From an uncultured Flavobacteriales bacterium (GTDB lineage Bacteria > Bacteroidota > Bacteroidia > Flavobacteriales > Schleiferiaceae), in contig CAJXKC010000004.1 of the NCBI GenBank assembly GCA_913055685.1, positions 124,001-188,000 on the forward strand: 64,000 nt of DNA, given 5' to 3'. The notes beneath the pieces are model-generated. The model had not been told where the DNA came from, did not search any database, and worked only from the letters and a program-made list of their open reading frames with translations. Shown here one piece after another: positions 19,438 to 29,655 of this stretch. The translations under genes were made by a program, and so were the position numbers. The stretch's first letter is position 1. Every line of letters begins with the position of its first letter.

Positions 19438-20892
19438 CTAATAGTAACGCTTACGACGTACTTGAGCAATGTATTTGCTGAGGCGAATAACCTGACGGCT
19501 ATAGCCATATTCATTATCGTACCAAACGTATAATACCATGTTCTTACCATTGCTATCTACAATAGTAGCTGGAGAATCAAAAATTGAAGGACAAGATTCG
19601 CCTACAATGTCGCTCGAAACTAATTCATTGCTCATGGAGTAACGAATTTGCTCTACCAAATCACCTTTTAAAGCGGCGGCGCGCATGGCTTCATTAACGC
19701 CTTCCAAATTGGTAGCCTGCTTAACTTCTAAGTTTAAGATCGCTAATGAACCGTTTGGAACCGGAACGCGAATGGCATTGGAGGTTAATTTACCGGCCAT
19801 AACGGGTAGTGCTTTTGCTACGGCTGCTCCTGCACCGGTTTCGGTAATTACCATGTTTAAGGCTGCTGCGCGACCACGACGGTATTTCTTGTGCATATTG
19901 TCTACCAAGTTTTGATCATTGGTATAGGCATGCACAGTCTCAATATGACCGCGTTCTACGCCGAAATTATCTTCGATTACCTTTAACACCGGGGTAATGG
20001 CATTGGTAGTACAGCTAGCAGCTGAGAAAATGTCTACCTCATTAGGATTGTAATCGCTTTGGTTTACGCCGTGTACAATATTAGGCACGCCTTTACCTGG
20101 AGCGGTTAGTAAAACTTTAGACGCGCCTTTAGCTTTCAAATGGCGACTTAAAGCCTCTTGATCGCGGAAGGCTCCAGTATTGTCAATGATTAAGGCATCA
20201 TTAATGCCATAGGCTGTGTAGTCAATATCTTCTGGCTTAGAGGCGCTGATGAACTTGATTTCACGGCCATTGATAATTAAGGCCATATTCTCTACATCGG
20301 CTACCACGGTACCAGGGAAATCACCGTGAACAGAATCAACTCGCAATAGGGAGGCGCGCTTCTCTAAGCTTTCTGGAGTTTCTCCACGACTAACTACCGC
20401 CCGCAAGCGCAACTGCTCGCCCATACCTTCTTGGGCCATTAATTCGCGCGCAACTAAGCGACCAATGCGACCAAAACCATAAAGAACAACGTCTTTAGGG
20501 GTAGTGCGACTCATATTCTCAGGACCAATAAAATCACTTAGCTTATCGGCTAAGAAAGCGGGAATAGAATCATACTTACTTCCTTCCGACAGCCATTCAC
20601 TGGCTAAACGACCAATGTCCATCCGCGCAGGCGCTAAGTCCATTTTCGCAAGCTCATCTAAAATGGCTACGGTGTCGCTAATGGTAATGTTCTGACCTAC
20701 AATTTTGCGGGCGTATTCATGAAGGTTTAATACTTCTGAAGGACGCTGATCGGTCAACTGATTGCGGAAAAGCACTGTTTCAATACCCTTATCGAGGTAA
20801 AGATCATTGATGTGCTTGATGAATTGTACTGCCGCTTTTTCAAGCTTAATACGCTGGGCTACAGACTCTTGATAACTGTTTGTTTGCGCCAT
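19438..20892 (-). CDS. Glyceraldehyde-3-phosphate dehydrogenase, long form
   Basis: 484 aa. Residues 1-130 are an extension absent from classical GAPDH; the Rossmann motif GFGRIG is at 139-144 and the catalytic Cys is C294 in SAASCTTNAITP. This long type is widespread in Bacteroidota. After the second strand the sequence reads AVVSRGE rather than the Asp that favours NAD, so NADP use and an anabolic (gluconeogenic) direction are possible; this is inference. A second, classical GAPDH lies at 62917. A good promoter (TTG-N17-TACCTTTG) precedes it. Confidence 0.93.
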   Translation of the reverse strand: MAQTNSYQESVAQRIKLEKAAVQFIKHINDLYLDKGIETVLFRNQLTDQRPSEVLNLHEYARKIVGQNITISDTVAILDELAKMDLAPARMDIGRLASEWLSEGSKYDSIPAFLADKLSDFIGPENMSRTTPKDVVLYGFGRIGRLVARELMAQEGMGEQLRLRAVVSRGETPESLEKRASLLRVDSVHGDFPGTVVADVENMALIINGREIKFISASKPEDIDYTAYGINDALIIDNTGAFRDQEALSRHLKAKGASKVLLTAPGKGVPNIVHGVNQSDYNPNEVDIFSAASCTTNAITPVLKVIEDNFGVERGHIETVHAYTNDQNLVDNMHKKYRRGRAAALNMVITETGAGAAVAKALPVMAGKLTSNAIRVPVPNGSLAILNLEVKQATNLEGVNEAMRAAALKGDLVEQIRYSMSNELVSSDIVGESCPSIFDSPATIVDSNGKNMVLYVWYDNEYGYSRQVIRLSKYIAQVRRKRYY

Positions 20893-20927
20893 AGGAGCTG
20901 ATTTGAGAGGGTTTAAAAAATCAGCTG

Positions 20928-20955
20928 CAAAGGTACAAATTCAATTAGCTACCAA
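20928..20955 (-). promoter_or_regulatory. Promoter of the long GAPDH gene
   Basis: On the minus strand TTG (20955-20953), a 17-base spacer and TACCTTTG (20935-20928) match the Bacteroidota -33/-7 consensus exactly. The start codon follows about 36 bases later. This is the best-formed promoter in the window. Confidence 0.65.
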
Positions 20956-20968
20956 GGTGCGAAAACTT

Positions 20969-22003
20969 TCATTTTCTGCTTCTTGCGATGCGGTTCTGTT
21001 CCTCCAACCAGCGGATATAGCGTTGGCGATTTACATTATGCTGTCTTAAGTTGCGAGCAAAGGCATGATATCCGGGGCGCTCTGGATCGGCACACATAAA
21101 AATGTAGTTGTGCTTATCGGCCTTCAAGACAGCGTCTATGGCCTGGGGACTCACAATGCGGATGGGGCCAGGAGGGAGGCCAGGATATTTATAGGTATTG
21201 TAAGGGGAGTCTATTTCCAAATGCTTGTATAAAACCCTCTTAATATTATCCTTGGGATGGACTTTTTGCCAGGCATAAATTACCGTTGGGTCACTTTGCA
21301 GTAAAATGTTTTGCTCTAATCGATTAAGGTACAATCGGGCCACTTTAGGCATCTCCTCGAAGCGGGCAGTTTCGCTTTCTACAATACTAGCCAAGCTTAA
21401 TACCTCCTTTTTACTTAGCCCAGATTGCTGCAATAGGGATTCGCGCTGCGACCAAAATCTTTGGTTTTCCTTCTGCATTCGTTGAGCAAATTGCTCCGGA
21501 CTAGTGGTCCAGTACAATTCGTAGGTATTGGGAATAAAAAAGCCCAAAGCCTCGGAGTTTTGCAATTGGTAGTCTTCTTTAAAGGCAGTACTATTAAAGT
21601 AGTCGCTAAAGCTGATGGAGTCTGCCATTAACTGCTGACTCAATACGCGTGAAAGGCTTTCAAGGTCGGTGGCAAAGTTGATGGCTACGCGCACTGGCTT
21701 TTGGTTTCCAGCTTTCAATCTATTTACCACCGCATTGGCACTCATTCCTTCTTCGAGGTAATAACGGCCTAGTTTTAAATTATCCGGCAATCCTTTCCAT
21801 TCGGCTATTTTTTGAAAATCTTCCAAATTTGAAAAGTGGCTGCCATATACGCTTAGGATTTCTTCGAAACTACTTTGCTCATCAATATAGAGATCAAAAC
21901 TCTCCTTCACATTGGGTTTTAGGGCTGCCCGATAAGCACCGTAAGCCAAGATTGCCCCCAAAAGGACTAGTCCAATTACAAAAAATGCGATTAATTTTTT
22001 CAT
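20969..22003 (-). CDS. mltG: Endolytic murein transglycosylase MltG
   Basis: 344 aa, one N-terminal membrane anchor (residues 4-24) and a periplasmic YceG domain. The catalytic region is visible as LSLASIVESETARFEEMPKVARLYLNRL (catalytic Glu in VESE) followed by LQSDPTVIYA and SPYNTYKYPGLPPGPI. It cleaves nascent glycan strands and sets their length. Its ATG overlaps the stop of the cytochrome gene by one base, making it the last gene of the dapF unit; both ends of that unit concern peptidoglycan. Confidence 0.93.
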   Translation of the reverse strand: MKKLIAFFVIGLVLLGAILAYGAYRAALKPNVKESFDLYIDEQSSFEEILSVYGSHFSNLEDFQKIAEWKGLPDNLKLGRYYLEEGMSANAVVNRLKAGNQKPVRVAINFATDLESLSRVLSQQLMADSISFSDYFNSTAFKEDYQLQNSEALGFFIPNTYELYWTTSPEQFAQRMQKENQRFWSQRESLLQQSGLSKKEVLSLASIVESETARFEEMPKVARLYLNRLEQNILLQSDPTVIYAWQKVHPKDNIKRVLYKHLEIDSPYNTYKYPGLPPGPIRIVSPQAIDAVLKADKHNYIFMCADPERPGYHAFARNLRQHNVNRQRYIRWLEEQNRIARSRK

Positions 22004-23961
22004 TAAAAGTTCTGTTCGTAAAGGGCCTTCACCTGAGCATTATTCGGATCTAGGCGTAAAATGTTTTCCAGGCTTTCCTGGAGACTTTCACGGTCGCCGG
22101 TCTGACCCGCCCAAGTAGCCTTATTAAGCCAGGCTAATTTATAATCGGGATAATAAAGCAAACATCGGTTCAGGGGCTTTATTGCAGCGGCATAATCTCC
22201 GCTTTGTAAATAACTGTAAGCAAGATTGTTGAGGCTCTCTTTATGACGTGGATCTTCCTTTAGCGCCTTCTTCCAAATTTCTTGGGCTTGCCGCACTCTC
22301 CCTTCTTTATACAGAAGCGAAGCATACTTATTTTGAAAGTCGATAATATAAGGAGCAAGCTCCATGGCCTTGGAATATAATTGAGCGGCAAAGCCTACCT
22401 CCTTAGGGATATTGAAAGCTTCAGCAATGCGGTAGAGTGTCCAGGCATCTTTATTGTCATAGCTGCGCTCATTGCATTGGTCAAGCACCTGTTTGCGTCC
22501 ATAGCCTTCCACAAAGGCCTTAAGTTGTGGGTAATTGCCAGTAAGGAAATGGTAGTATACCTCAAGATACAGATAGTCGCTATTGCGAGGGGAAACCTGG
22601 TTTAAAAATCTACGAGCGCTATCGAGATAAAAAGTTTCCCCTTCAAAACGTTCAAATTGCTGCAGATAAGCCAAGGCTTTATCTCGGGCACTAGGTTTAG
22701 CATCGTTGATAGCCTCTAAGCCCAAAAACTCTACCTTTTCTTTGCCTAAGGCGGCAACAATATCCTGGGGCTTGCGAATAAAATGATCATGCACGGTAAC
22801 GTGGGGAATATCTATGGAGCCGGAACTCGGCATGTGGCAGGCCACACAATTATCGGCTTGCTCGGCTCGCTTTGCTTCGCTTTCACTACAAAGTACCATG
22901 GTGCTTTTGCCATGGCAATTCCCGCAACTTGCATTAAAATTCTTCACATTTATGGAACGAACCGATAAATGGGGATTGTGGCAAGAGGTGCAGGTAAATT
23001 GCTCGGGAGCCGATTGATAACAGGCGCTGAGCTTAAAGCGGTCGGCATGGGAAGCCATTATAAACTTATCCTCCGAATCGCTGTAACGAGGTAAAAAGAC
23101 CTGCATTACTTCATTGAGCTTCATGCCGGGTTTAAAGTCGAAGAAGCTTTTCCCACTCTTAAGCACAGCATTTCCTTGCAGATGACAGCGCTGGCAGATT
23201 TCAAATTGCATCTGTGCACTTAAGCGTCTGGGGTTTACAATACTGCGGTCCGCTTCCTTACTGGTGTCGGTTATTTCACCCCGACTAATCTTTGCTGCAT
23301 GAGCCCCACCGGGGCCATGACAACGCTCACAATTAATTCCTTGGGGAATGCTTTTAAACTTATTAGTACTTCCGAGCACAAAGTCGGTCGGCATTGCATT
23401 ATGGCAAGACATGCATTCTAAGCCTATCAGCCGCGAGAAACGACTGTTGTTTCCGTTCTCAAAGCCAGGCGGGAAATCGAGTTTCCCTTTTTGTGCATAC
23501 CAAGTAAAGGGTGCTTGGTAATAAAAATCGTTTACGGTAAATAAATGCGAATTGGTATGCTGCCCACTACCAATTACATAGTCGATGACCTGCTGAAAAG
23601 TATGGCTAGTATCTTTCCCCTTTAAACGATATTCTTTAATCCAAAGGCTATCATTTTTCCAATAAGGTTGATAATATAAATCGCGATGCGGGTCGTATAG
23701 CACCGAATCGCCATTGATTTGAGCAATGCTTTTAGTAGGAGTAGCCGCTGCTAATGACTGCCCCATACCAGTTTCCACAAAAGTCTCGTGAATCCCCGGA
23801 TGACACTTCAAGCAAGTTTCAATACCAACATAGGAAACACTATCATGATGATTGAGCCAGCCGCTTGCGGAGGCAAGCTTTTCCTTTTTCTCGGGTTCAC
23901 AACGACTGGCCAAGAGGAAGACCAAGGAAATGATGCCTAATAAGCTCAGCCATTTCTTCAT
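22003..23961 (-). CDS. Seven-haem cytochrome c lipoprotein with TPR repeats
   Basis: 652 aa. A lipobox-like LLASRC at residues 16-21 suggests a lipoprotein. Residues 45-385 contain seven CxxCH haem sites: CLKCH, CMSCH, CERCH, CQRCH, CTSCH, CGNCH and CVACH, the spacing resembling cytochrome c554-type multihaem proteins. Residues about 480-650 contain about four TPR units (for example ALKEDPRHKESLNNLAYSYL). Haem attachment would rely on the CcsBA protein at the left edge. Electron donor and acceptor are unknown; the family is often found without a nitrite or hydroxylamine reductase. It overlaps the genes on both sides. Confidence 0.88.
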   Translation of the reverse strand: MKKWLSLLGIISLVFLLASRCEPEKKEKLASASGWLNHHDSVSYVGIETCLKCHPGIHETFVETGMGQSLAAATPTKSIAQINGDSVLYDPHRDLYYQPYWKNDSLWIKEYRLKGKDTSHTFQQVIDYVIGSGQHTNSHLFTVNDFYYQAPFTWYAQKGKLDFPPGFENGNNSRFSRLIGLECMSCHNAMPTDFVLGSTNKFKSIPQGINCERCHGPGGAHAAKISRGEITDTSKEADRSIVNPRRLSAQMQFEICQRCHLQGNAVLKSGKSFFDFKPGMKLNEVMQVFLPRYSDSEDKFIMASHADRFKLSACYQSAPEQFTCTSCHNPHLSVRSINVKNFNASCGNCHGKSTMVLCSESEAKRAEQADNCVACHMPSSGSIDIPHVTVHDHFIRKPQDIVAALGKEKVEFLGLEAINDAKPSARDKALAYLQQFERFEGETFYLDSARRFLNQVSPRNSDYLYLEVYYHFLTGNYPQLKAFVEGYGRKQVLDQCNERSYDNKDAWTLYRIAEAFNIPKEVGFAAQLYSKAMELAPYIIDFQNKYASLLYKEGRVRQAQEIWKKALKEDPRHKESLNNLAYSYLQSGDYAAAIKPLNRCLLYYPDYKLAWLNKATWAGQTGDRESLQESLENILRLDPNNAQVKALYEQNF

Positions 23962-24482
23962 AAATCTTCTTTCAATAATTGCAGACAGTGCTCGTCAATA
24001 AAATTAGACCCTTCGCGATACCAAGCCTTTCGCAGACCACAGCTTTTAAAGCCACAAGCCTCAAATAATCCTAAACTTGCATGATTGTTATGGGAGATCC
24101 CGGCATACACTTGTTTAAGATTGAAAGTGGGGAAGGCATAATTTAAGAAAAGGAGCATCGCTTTTTTAGCTAAACCCTGACCCCGGTAATTCTCAGAGCC
24201 AATAAGGATGCCTAGTGCCGCTCTTTGATGATCGGCGCTAAAATCGAAAAGGTCAATTAAGCCAATGGCATTGTCTTCAAAACAAATCATCAATCGTAAT
24301 TGCCCTACCTCAAAAAGATCCTTGCCTGCCTCATTAATATATTCCTTGAGCAGGTATTCCGAATAAGGAACCTTTTGCTGAGAGTAGGTCCAGTAAGCCG
24401 GATTATTTTCCCAAGCCACTAAATAACTCAGGTCACTAGGCTCCAAGGCCCTTAGTTTAAGCTTACCGTCTTCTAGTTTCAT
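23958..24482 (-). CDS. GNAT N-acetyltransferase (RimJ/RimL-like)
   Basis: 174 aa with the Acetyltransf_3 layout: KLRALEPSDLSYLVAWENN at the N terminus, LGILIGSENYRGQGLAKKA with the acetyl-CoA loop (RGQGLA), and YAGISHNNHASLGLFEACGF at the C terminus. The acceptor could be a protein N terminus or a small molecule. It shares ATGA overlaps with dapF upstream and with the cytochrome gene downstream. Confidence 0.85.
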   Translation of the reverse strand: MKLEDGKLKLRALEPSDLSYLVAWENNPAYWTYSQQKVPYSEYLLKEYINEAGKDLFEVGQLRLMICFEDNAIGLIDLFDFSADHQRAALGILIGSENYRGQGLAKKAMLLFLNYAFPTFNLKQVYAGISHNNHASLGLFEACGFKSCGLRKAWYREGSNFIDEHCLQLLKEDL

Positions 24483-25252
24483 TGCAATTGTCCTTCAAAT
24501 ACTTTTTTTGCAGGCCCTTTCAACCAAATGTCATAATAGCCTTTTTCGGGACTATGCTTAAAGTGAAGCTCCAGATTACCGCCTTTGGTTTTCATGTAAA
24601 CTGGTGATTGCTCCACTTTTCCGGCATGATGTGCGACTAAGGCTGCAGCGGTAACGCCCGTGCCACAGCTATAAGTTTCGTCTTCAACTCCGCGTTCGTA
24701 AGTGCGCATTTGCCAATGCTGACCTTCACCTTTGATGAAGTTTACATTCACACCTTCTTCCTTGTAGTGATTATTGTAGCGAATCGCGCGTGCTTCTTCC
24801 ACAATTCTTAATCCCTCTACATCATCATGTAAAACCACATGATGGGGCGAGCCAGTATCGGTAAACCAGTCAGAGTCGATGGCTTCAATATCAGCTACAT
24901 CAATCATCTGCAGACTTACTTGCTCTTTTTCCACTACCGCTTGATGTGGACCATCTATGGCAATGAAATTAAAATTGGAACCCATGCCAAGGTCATGCGC
25001 AAATTGGGCAATGCAGCGGCCGCCATTACCACACATCGTGCTTTCCCGGCCATCGCTGTTGTAATAAATCATCCTAAAATCATATCCAGCTTCTTTAGCT
25101 AGAATGATTAGTCCGTCTGCACCAACACCAAATCGACGGTGACAAGCTTGGGCGATGTCATTTTGACTTAGCTTTGGGATTTCGCGACGTCCATCGATAA
25201 GAATGAAGTCATTTCCAGTACCTTGGTATTTATAAAAGTGAAGATTAGTCAA
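24479..25252 (-). CDS. dapF: Diaminopimelate epimerase
   Basis: Interconverts LL- and meso-diaminopimelate for lysine and peptidoglycan. Both catalytic cysteines are present: C74 in CGNGGRC and C196 in YSCGTGVTAAAL. Substrate loops FYKYQGTGNDFILID and YNSDGREST are intact. 257 aa is typical. It heads a tightly overlapping set (dapF, GNAT, cytochrome, mltG; overlaps of 4, 4 and 1 bases) that must be one mRNA. Confidence 0.96.
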   Translation of the reverse strand: MTNLHFYKYQGTGNDFILIDGRREIPKLSQNDIAQACHRRFGVGADGLIILAKEAGYDFRMIYYNSDGRESTMCGNGGRCIAQFAHDLGMGSNFNFIAIDGPHQAVVEKEQVSLQMIDVADIEAIDSDWFTDTGSPHHVVLHDDVEGLRIVEEARAIRYNNHYKEEGVNVNFIKGEGQHWQMRTYERGVEDETYSCGTGVTAAALVAHHAGKVEQSPVYMKTKGGNLELHFKHSPEKGYYDIWLKGPAKKVFEGQLQ

Positions 25253-25355
25253 TTCTTGTTAAAATGTCGTTAAACCAAAGCCCTCATGGGCAACAGAATT
25301 TGCTTTGGAATAGTTATTGAAAAAAATTTGTTGCAAAGTAAAAATATAGGAGGAT

Positions 25356-26807
25356 ATGAAGAATATAGCAAAGCTCATTTTGGTTTCAACTTTAGGCGGA
25401 ATTATAAGCCTAGGGGCCTATAAAATGTTTTTTGAAAAGCCGGAGGTACGCACCTACTTCGAAGCACCGGCCAATTATCAGCCCAAGCAAACGAATTATG
25501 TACCCGGAACCGCTCCTGAAGATTTTGTGATGGCGGCCGAAAAATCGGTTCATAGTGTGGTGCACGTTAAAACTGCGGTGGTGGCCAATATGCCTCAGGT
25601 GCAGTCTCCTTTCGATTTATTCTTTGGTATGCCTAAGGCAGCGCCCGATGGCCGTTTGCAATTGGGAACCGGCTCGGGGGTGATTATAAGTAAAGATGGT
25701 TATATCGTAACCAATAACCACGTAATTGAGAATGCCGAAGAAATTTTAGTGGGCCTGAACAGTGGAGAGGAGTATCGTGCGGAGGTAATCGGCACCGACC
25801 CCACTACCGATATTGCGCTCATTAAAATTAGCGATGAGGTAGATAGATTACCTTATTTGGATTTCAGCAATAGCGATAATATAAAGGTTGGTGAATGGGT
25901 TCTTGCAGTAGGTAATCCCTTTAACCTAACCTCCACGGTTACCGCTGGCATCGTGAGTGCCAAAGCCCGCAGCATAGGTATTATTAATGAAAGAGCAGCA
26001 ATCGAATCTTTCATTCAGACAGATGCAGCGGTAAATCCCGGGAACAGTGGGGGAGCCTTAGTGAATACCAAAGGGGAATTGGTGGGCATTAATTCTGCTA
26101 TTAGTACTCGTACCGGTTCTTTTGAGGGTTATTCCTTTGCAGTGCCTAGTAATTTGGCCAAAAAAGTGGTGGCCGATCTCAAAGAGTATGGCACTGTGCA
26201 ACGCGCCTTTATTGGGGTTAATATTTCGGATGTAAATCAGAGTTTAGCCGATGAATTAGATCTCGACGTAAACTCCGGCGTGTATGTAGCGGGCTTGTCC
26301 GAAAATGGCGCTGCTGCGGATGCAGGTTTAATGAAAGGCGATGTGATTGTGGCCATTAACAATCGTAAAGTCTCAAAAAGTGCCGAGCTGCAAGAAATCA
26401 TCGGTGCCAAGCGTCCAGGTGAAAAGGTAAAACTCTCTGTATTACGTGAAGGCGATACCGAAGATTTTGAAGTTACCCTACGCAATGTAAATGGTACTAC
26501 CAAAAGAATCCGCAAAGAGGACTTGGAGTTCCTCACCCTGCTGGGTGGTAGCTTCCGCGAAATCAACGACAAGGAGAAACGTGCCTATCGTATACCTTAT
26601 GGTGTTAAAATTACCGAAGTAAATTCCGGAATCTTGGCCGATCAAGATATTCCTGAAGGATTCATCATTACGCAGATTAACCAAAAACCCATAAAGAATA
26701 TTGAAGATATTAATGAGGCCGGTATGAACCTTCCCAAAGAGAAGCCCGTGATAATCTTCGGCGTATTACCCAATGGTCGTGAGAAGTACTTTGCCTTCGG
26801 ATTCTAA
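25356..26807 (+). CDS. HtrA/DegQ-like periplasmic serine protease
   Basis: 483 aa. N-terminal membrane anchor or signal peptide (residues 5-22), trypsin-like domain with the triad H122, D152 and S231 (in NPGNSGGALVN), then two PDZ domains (about 280-375 and 390-480). It degrades or refolds damaged envelope proteins. The linker VQSPFDLFFGM matches the LA loop region of Do-type proteases. AGGAGGA ends two bases before the ATG, too close to act as a normal Shine-Dalgarno. The gene is divergent from dapF. Confidence 0.94.
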   Translation: MKNIAKLILVSTLGGIISLGAYKMFFEKPEVRTYFEAPANYQPKQTNYVPGTAPEDFVMAAEKSVHSVVHVKTAVVANMPQVQSPFDLFFGMPKAAPDGRLQLGTGSGVIISKDGYIVTNNHVIENAEEILVGLNSGEEYRAEVIGTDPTTDIALIKISDEVDRLPYLDFSNSDNIKVGEWVLAVGNPFNLTSTVTAGIVSAKARSIGIINERAAIESFIQTDAAVNPGNSGGALVNTKGELVGINSAISTRTGSFEGYSFAVPSNLAKKVVADLKEYGTVQRAFIGVNISDVNQSLADELDLDVNSGVYVAGLSENGAAADAGLMKGDVIVAINNRKVSKSAELQEIIGAKRPGEKVKLSVLREGDTEDFEVTLRNVNGTTKRIRKEDLEFLTLLGGSFREINDKEKRAYRIPYGVKITEVNSGILADQDIPEGFIITQINQKPIKNIEDINEAGMNLPKEKPVIIFGVLPNGREKYFAFGF

Positions 26808-26830
26808 GGGATTAAGGCAAAAGCAAAAAT

Positions 26831-26861
26831 AAAAAAGCCCCAAGTCGGGGCTTTTTTTTAT
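26831..26861. terminator. Bidirectional intrinsic terminator
   Basis: Stem AGCCCC / GGGGCT (26836-26841 with 26847-26852), A tract before and eight T after. It serves the protease gene and, in the other direction, valS. Confidence 0.85.
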
Positions 26862-26872
26862 TTGATAGTTCA

Positions 26873-29503
26873 TTAAAGCTTGGCTAGGCTTTCTTCCAAA
26901 GCTTTGATTTTTGCCTCCGCATCAGCTTGTTTGGCTTTTTCTTTCGCCACCACCGCTTCAGGGGCATTGTTTACAAATCGTTCGTTGGATAGTTTTTTCT
27001 CTACCGATTTTAAAAATCCTTTTAGGTAGGCCACTTCCTTTTGAATGCGCTCTTTTTCGGCTTCCATATCTACCGCTTCACCTGCAGGAACAAAAAACTC
27101 AAATTTTCCGGCTAAGAAACTAAAGCCTATCGCTTCTTGGTCGACCTTAACTTCGATGCGCTCCAAGTTAGCTAGTTTCGAAGCCAAGCTACGTAAACTA
27201 GGCTCCAGTGCCTCTTCGCTAGGATAGTAAAGTGCTAGTTTTTCTTTGGGAGATATGTTTTTCTCTGCTCTCAAATTGCGAACCCCGTTTACGACCGCTA
27301 ACATCTGATCGAATTCACGTAAATAGGCCTGATCACTGTCCTGTAATTTGGGCCATTGACTCATGCAGAGGCTTTCTCCCGCTGAGCGATCCTTGAGGTT
27401 ATGCCAAATCTCTTCGGTTAAGAATGGCATAAAAGGATGCAGTACCGTAACTACTTCCTCGAAGAAACTGATTGTTTGATTATAAACGGCTTTGCTTATT
27501 GCTTCACCGTAAGGCGGTTTAATGGCTTCCAAATACCAATTGCAGAAATCGTCCCATACCCATTTATAACTAATCATTAGGGCTTCCGAAATTCGGTAAG
27601 AGCCAAAGCTCTTTTCCAATTGCTGCAGCACGTCCAATTTCTTTTCCGCAAACCAGCGCATGGCCGCAATATCCGATTCGCTAGGGGCCTTATCACTAAG
27701 TTCCCATGATTTTACTAAGCGTTGGGCATTCCAAATTTTATTGGAGAAGTTTCTGCCCTGCTCGCATAGTTCCTCATCGAAGGGTAGATCATTACCAGCT
27801 GGAGAGGTGAGAAGCATACCCACGCGTACCCCGTCGGTACTGTATTTTTCCATCAATTCAATGGGGTCTGGGGAATTCCCAAGCGACTTCGACATTTTTC
27901 GACCCTGTTTATCGCGTACGATACCCGTGAGGTAAACATTGCTAAAGGGCTTGGTGTCTCTTAATTCATAACCGATGATAATCATCCGCGCTACCCAGAA
28001 GAATAAAATTTCGGGAGCGGTAATTAGATCTCGGGTAGGGTAGTAGTAATTTATTTCTTCGTTTTCCGGATCCAGTACTCCGTTGAATACCGATAAGGGC
28101 CATAGCCAGCTGGAGAACCAGGTGTCTAGTACATCTTCCTCCTGTTCTAAATCACTTATAGTTAAAGCAGGGTTGCCGGTTTTGGCCTGGGCTTTTTCCA
28201 AGGCCTCATCAGCGCTAAGCGCCACCACGATATTATTGCGATCGCCCTGGATGTAATAGGCTGGAATCTGATGCCCCCACCATAATTGACGAGAAATGTT
28301 CCAGTCAATTACATTTTCCATCCAGTGTCGATAGGTATTCTTGAATTTTTCGGGAATTAAATTGATTTCCGGATTTTCATCCATCACCGCTTTAATAGCC
28401 GGTTCGGCAAGATCCTTCATCTTTAAGAACCATTGATCCGATAATCTGGGCTCGATAACCGCACCGGTTCGCTCACTGGTTCCAACTTTATTCTTATAGT
28501 CTTCGGCCTTTATTAAAAAGCCTTTTTCTTCTAGTTCTTTGGCAATGGCCTTACGCACCACAAAGCGATCCATGCCTTGGTAATGCAAACCATGGGCATT
28601 AAGCTTGCCTTCTTCATCCAATACATCGATAATCTCTAGATCGTGCTTTTGTCCGATCGTGTAGTCATTGATATCGTGGGCTGGGGTAATTTTTAAACAG
28701 CCGGTACCAAATTCCATGTCTACATATTCATCGGCAATAATGGGAATTTCACGATCACAAATCGGTACTCTTACCCTTTTCCCAACAATGTCTTGGTAGC
28801 GCTCATCATTCGGATTTACGCAAATGGCCACATCCCCCAAAATGGTTTCGGGTCTGGTGGTAGCTACTTCAATGGCCCCATTGCCATCTACCATTGGGTA
28901 ACGTAAATGATAAAGTTTACCGTTTAATTCTTTGTGAATTACCTCCTCGTCGGATAGGGTGGTTTTGGCTTGGGGGTCCCAGTTTACCATGCGGTAACCG
29001 CGGTAAATGAGCCCCTTGTCGTAAAGGTCAATGAATACTTTTAGCACCGATTCACTGCGCGTCTCATCCATAGTAAAGGCCTCACGATCCCAATCGAAAG
29101 AGCAGCCTAAACGCTTTAATTGATCTTGGATAATGCCCCCGTGTTTGTGGGTCCATTCCCAGGCGTGTTTCAAAAATTCCTCGCGACCAATTTCGAATTT
29201 ATCGATACCATCTTCTTTTAGCTTAGCTACTACTTTAGCCTCGGTGGCGATCGATGCATGGTCGGTTCCTGGTACCCAACAGGCATTATAGCCTAGCATA
29301 CGCGCTCTGCGAATGAGCACATCTTGAAGGGTATTATTAAGCATATGTCCCATGTGTAAGACTCCCGTTACATTGGGCGGGGGAATCACAATGGTGTAGG
29401 CTTCACGTTCATCCGGGACCGAAGCAAAAAACTTGTGATCCATCCAGTATTGGTACCACTTGTCTTCAGCGCTCAGGTGATCGAACTTAGCTGCTATGCT
29501 CAT
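26873..29503 (-). CDS. valS: Valyl-tRNA synthetase
   Basis: 876 aa class I synthetase. HIGH-type motif in [20 protein letters not shown] in [16 protein letters not shown]1 editing domain around residues 190-340 ([10 protein letters not shown]), anticodon-binding domain (about 600-750) and the C-terminal coiled-coil arm (about 805-876) typical of ValS. Codes for an essential enzyme; nothing unusual seen. Confidence 0.97.
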   Translation of the reverse strand: MSIAAKFDHLSAEDKWYQYWMDHKFFASVPDEREAYTIVIPPPNVTGVLHMGHMLNNTLQDVLIRRARMLGYNACWVPGTDHASIATEAKVVAKLKEDGIDKFEIGREEFLKHAWEWTHKHGGIIQDQLKRLGCSFDWDREAFTMDETRSESVLKVFIDLYDKGLIYRGYRMVNWDPQAKTTLSDEEVIHKELNGKLYHLRYPMVDGNGAIEVATTRPETILGDVAICVNPNDERYQDIVGKRVRVPICDREIPIIADEYVDMEFGTGCLKITPAHDINDYTIGQKHDLEIIDVLDEEGKLNAHGLHYQGMDRFVVRKAIAKELEEKGFLIKAEDYKNKVGTSERTGAVIEPRLSDQWFLKMKDLAEPAIKAVMDENPEINLIPEKFKNTYRHWMENVIDWNISRQLWWGHQIPAYYIQGDRNNIVVALSADEALEKAQAKTGNPALTISDLEQEEDVLDTWFSSWLWPLSVFNGVLDPENEEINYYYPTRDLITAPEILFFWVARMIIIGYELRDTKPFSNVYLTGIVRDKQGRKMSKSLGNSPDPIELMEKYSTDGVRVGMLLTSPAGNDLPFDEELCEQGRNFSNKIWNAQRLVKSWELSDKAPSESDIAAMRWFAEKKLDVLQQLEKSFGSYRISEALMISYKWVWDDFCNWYLEAIKPPYGEAISKAVYNQTISFFEEVVTVLHPFMPFLTEEIWHNLKDRSAGESLCMSQWPKLQDSDQAYLREFDQMLAVVNGVRNLRAEKNISPKEKLALYYPSEEALEPSLRSLASKLANLERIEVKVDQEAIGFSFLAGKFEFFVPAGEAVDMEAEKERIQKEVAYLKGFLKSVEKKLSNERFVNNAPEAVVAKEKAKQADAEAKIKALEESLAKL

Positions 29504-29623
29504 CGTCTAAATTTTTGAAAATAATTAAGCCGCCAAAGTTAATACTTAGCTAAGGGAAGCTTGCGAATACTTTGGTATAATTTTCGCGGACTAATTGGGC
29601 TATGTTAAAGGAGATAAAATTCC

Positions 29624-29631
29624 TAAATTTG
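29624..29631 (+). promoter_or_regulatory. Putative -7 box of DUF1573 gene
   Basis: TAAATTTG matches TAnnTTTG. It falls downstream of the first possible start codon (29602), which supports the later ATG at 29656. Confidence 0.5.
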
Positions 29632-29655
29632 AAAGGTCTAATTAAACAAAGTACA

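Noticed and set aside
25348..25355. Strong Shine-Dalgarno before the HtrA gene
   Set aside because: AGGAGGA ends two bases from the ATG, too close for normal pairing with 16S rRNA, and other genes here show no consistent Shine-Dalgarno.
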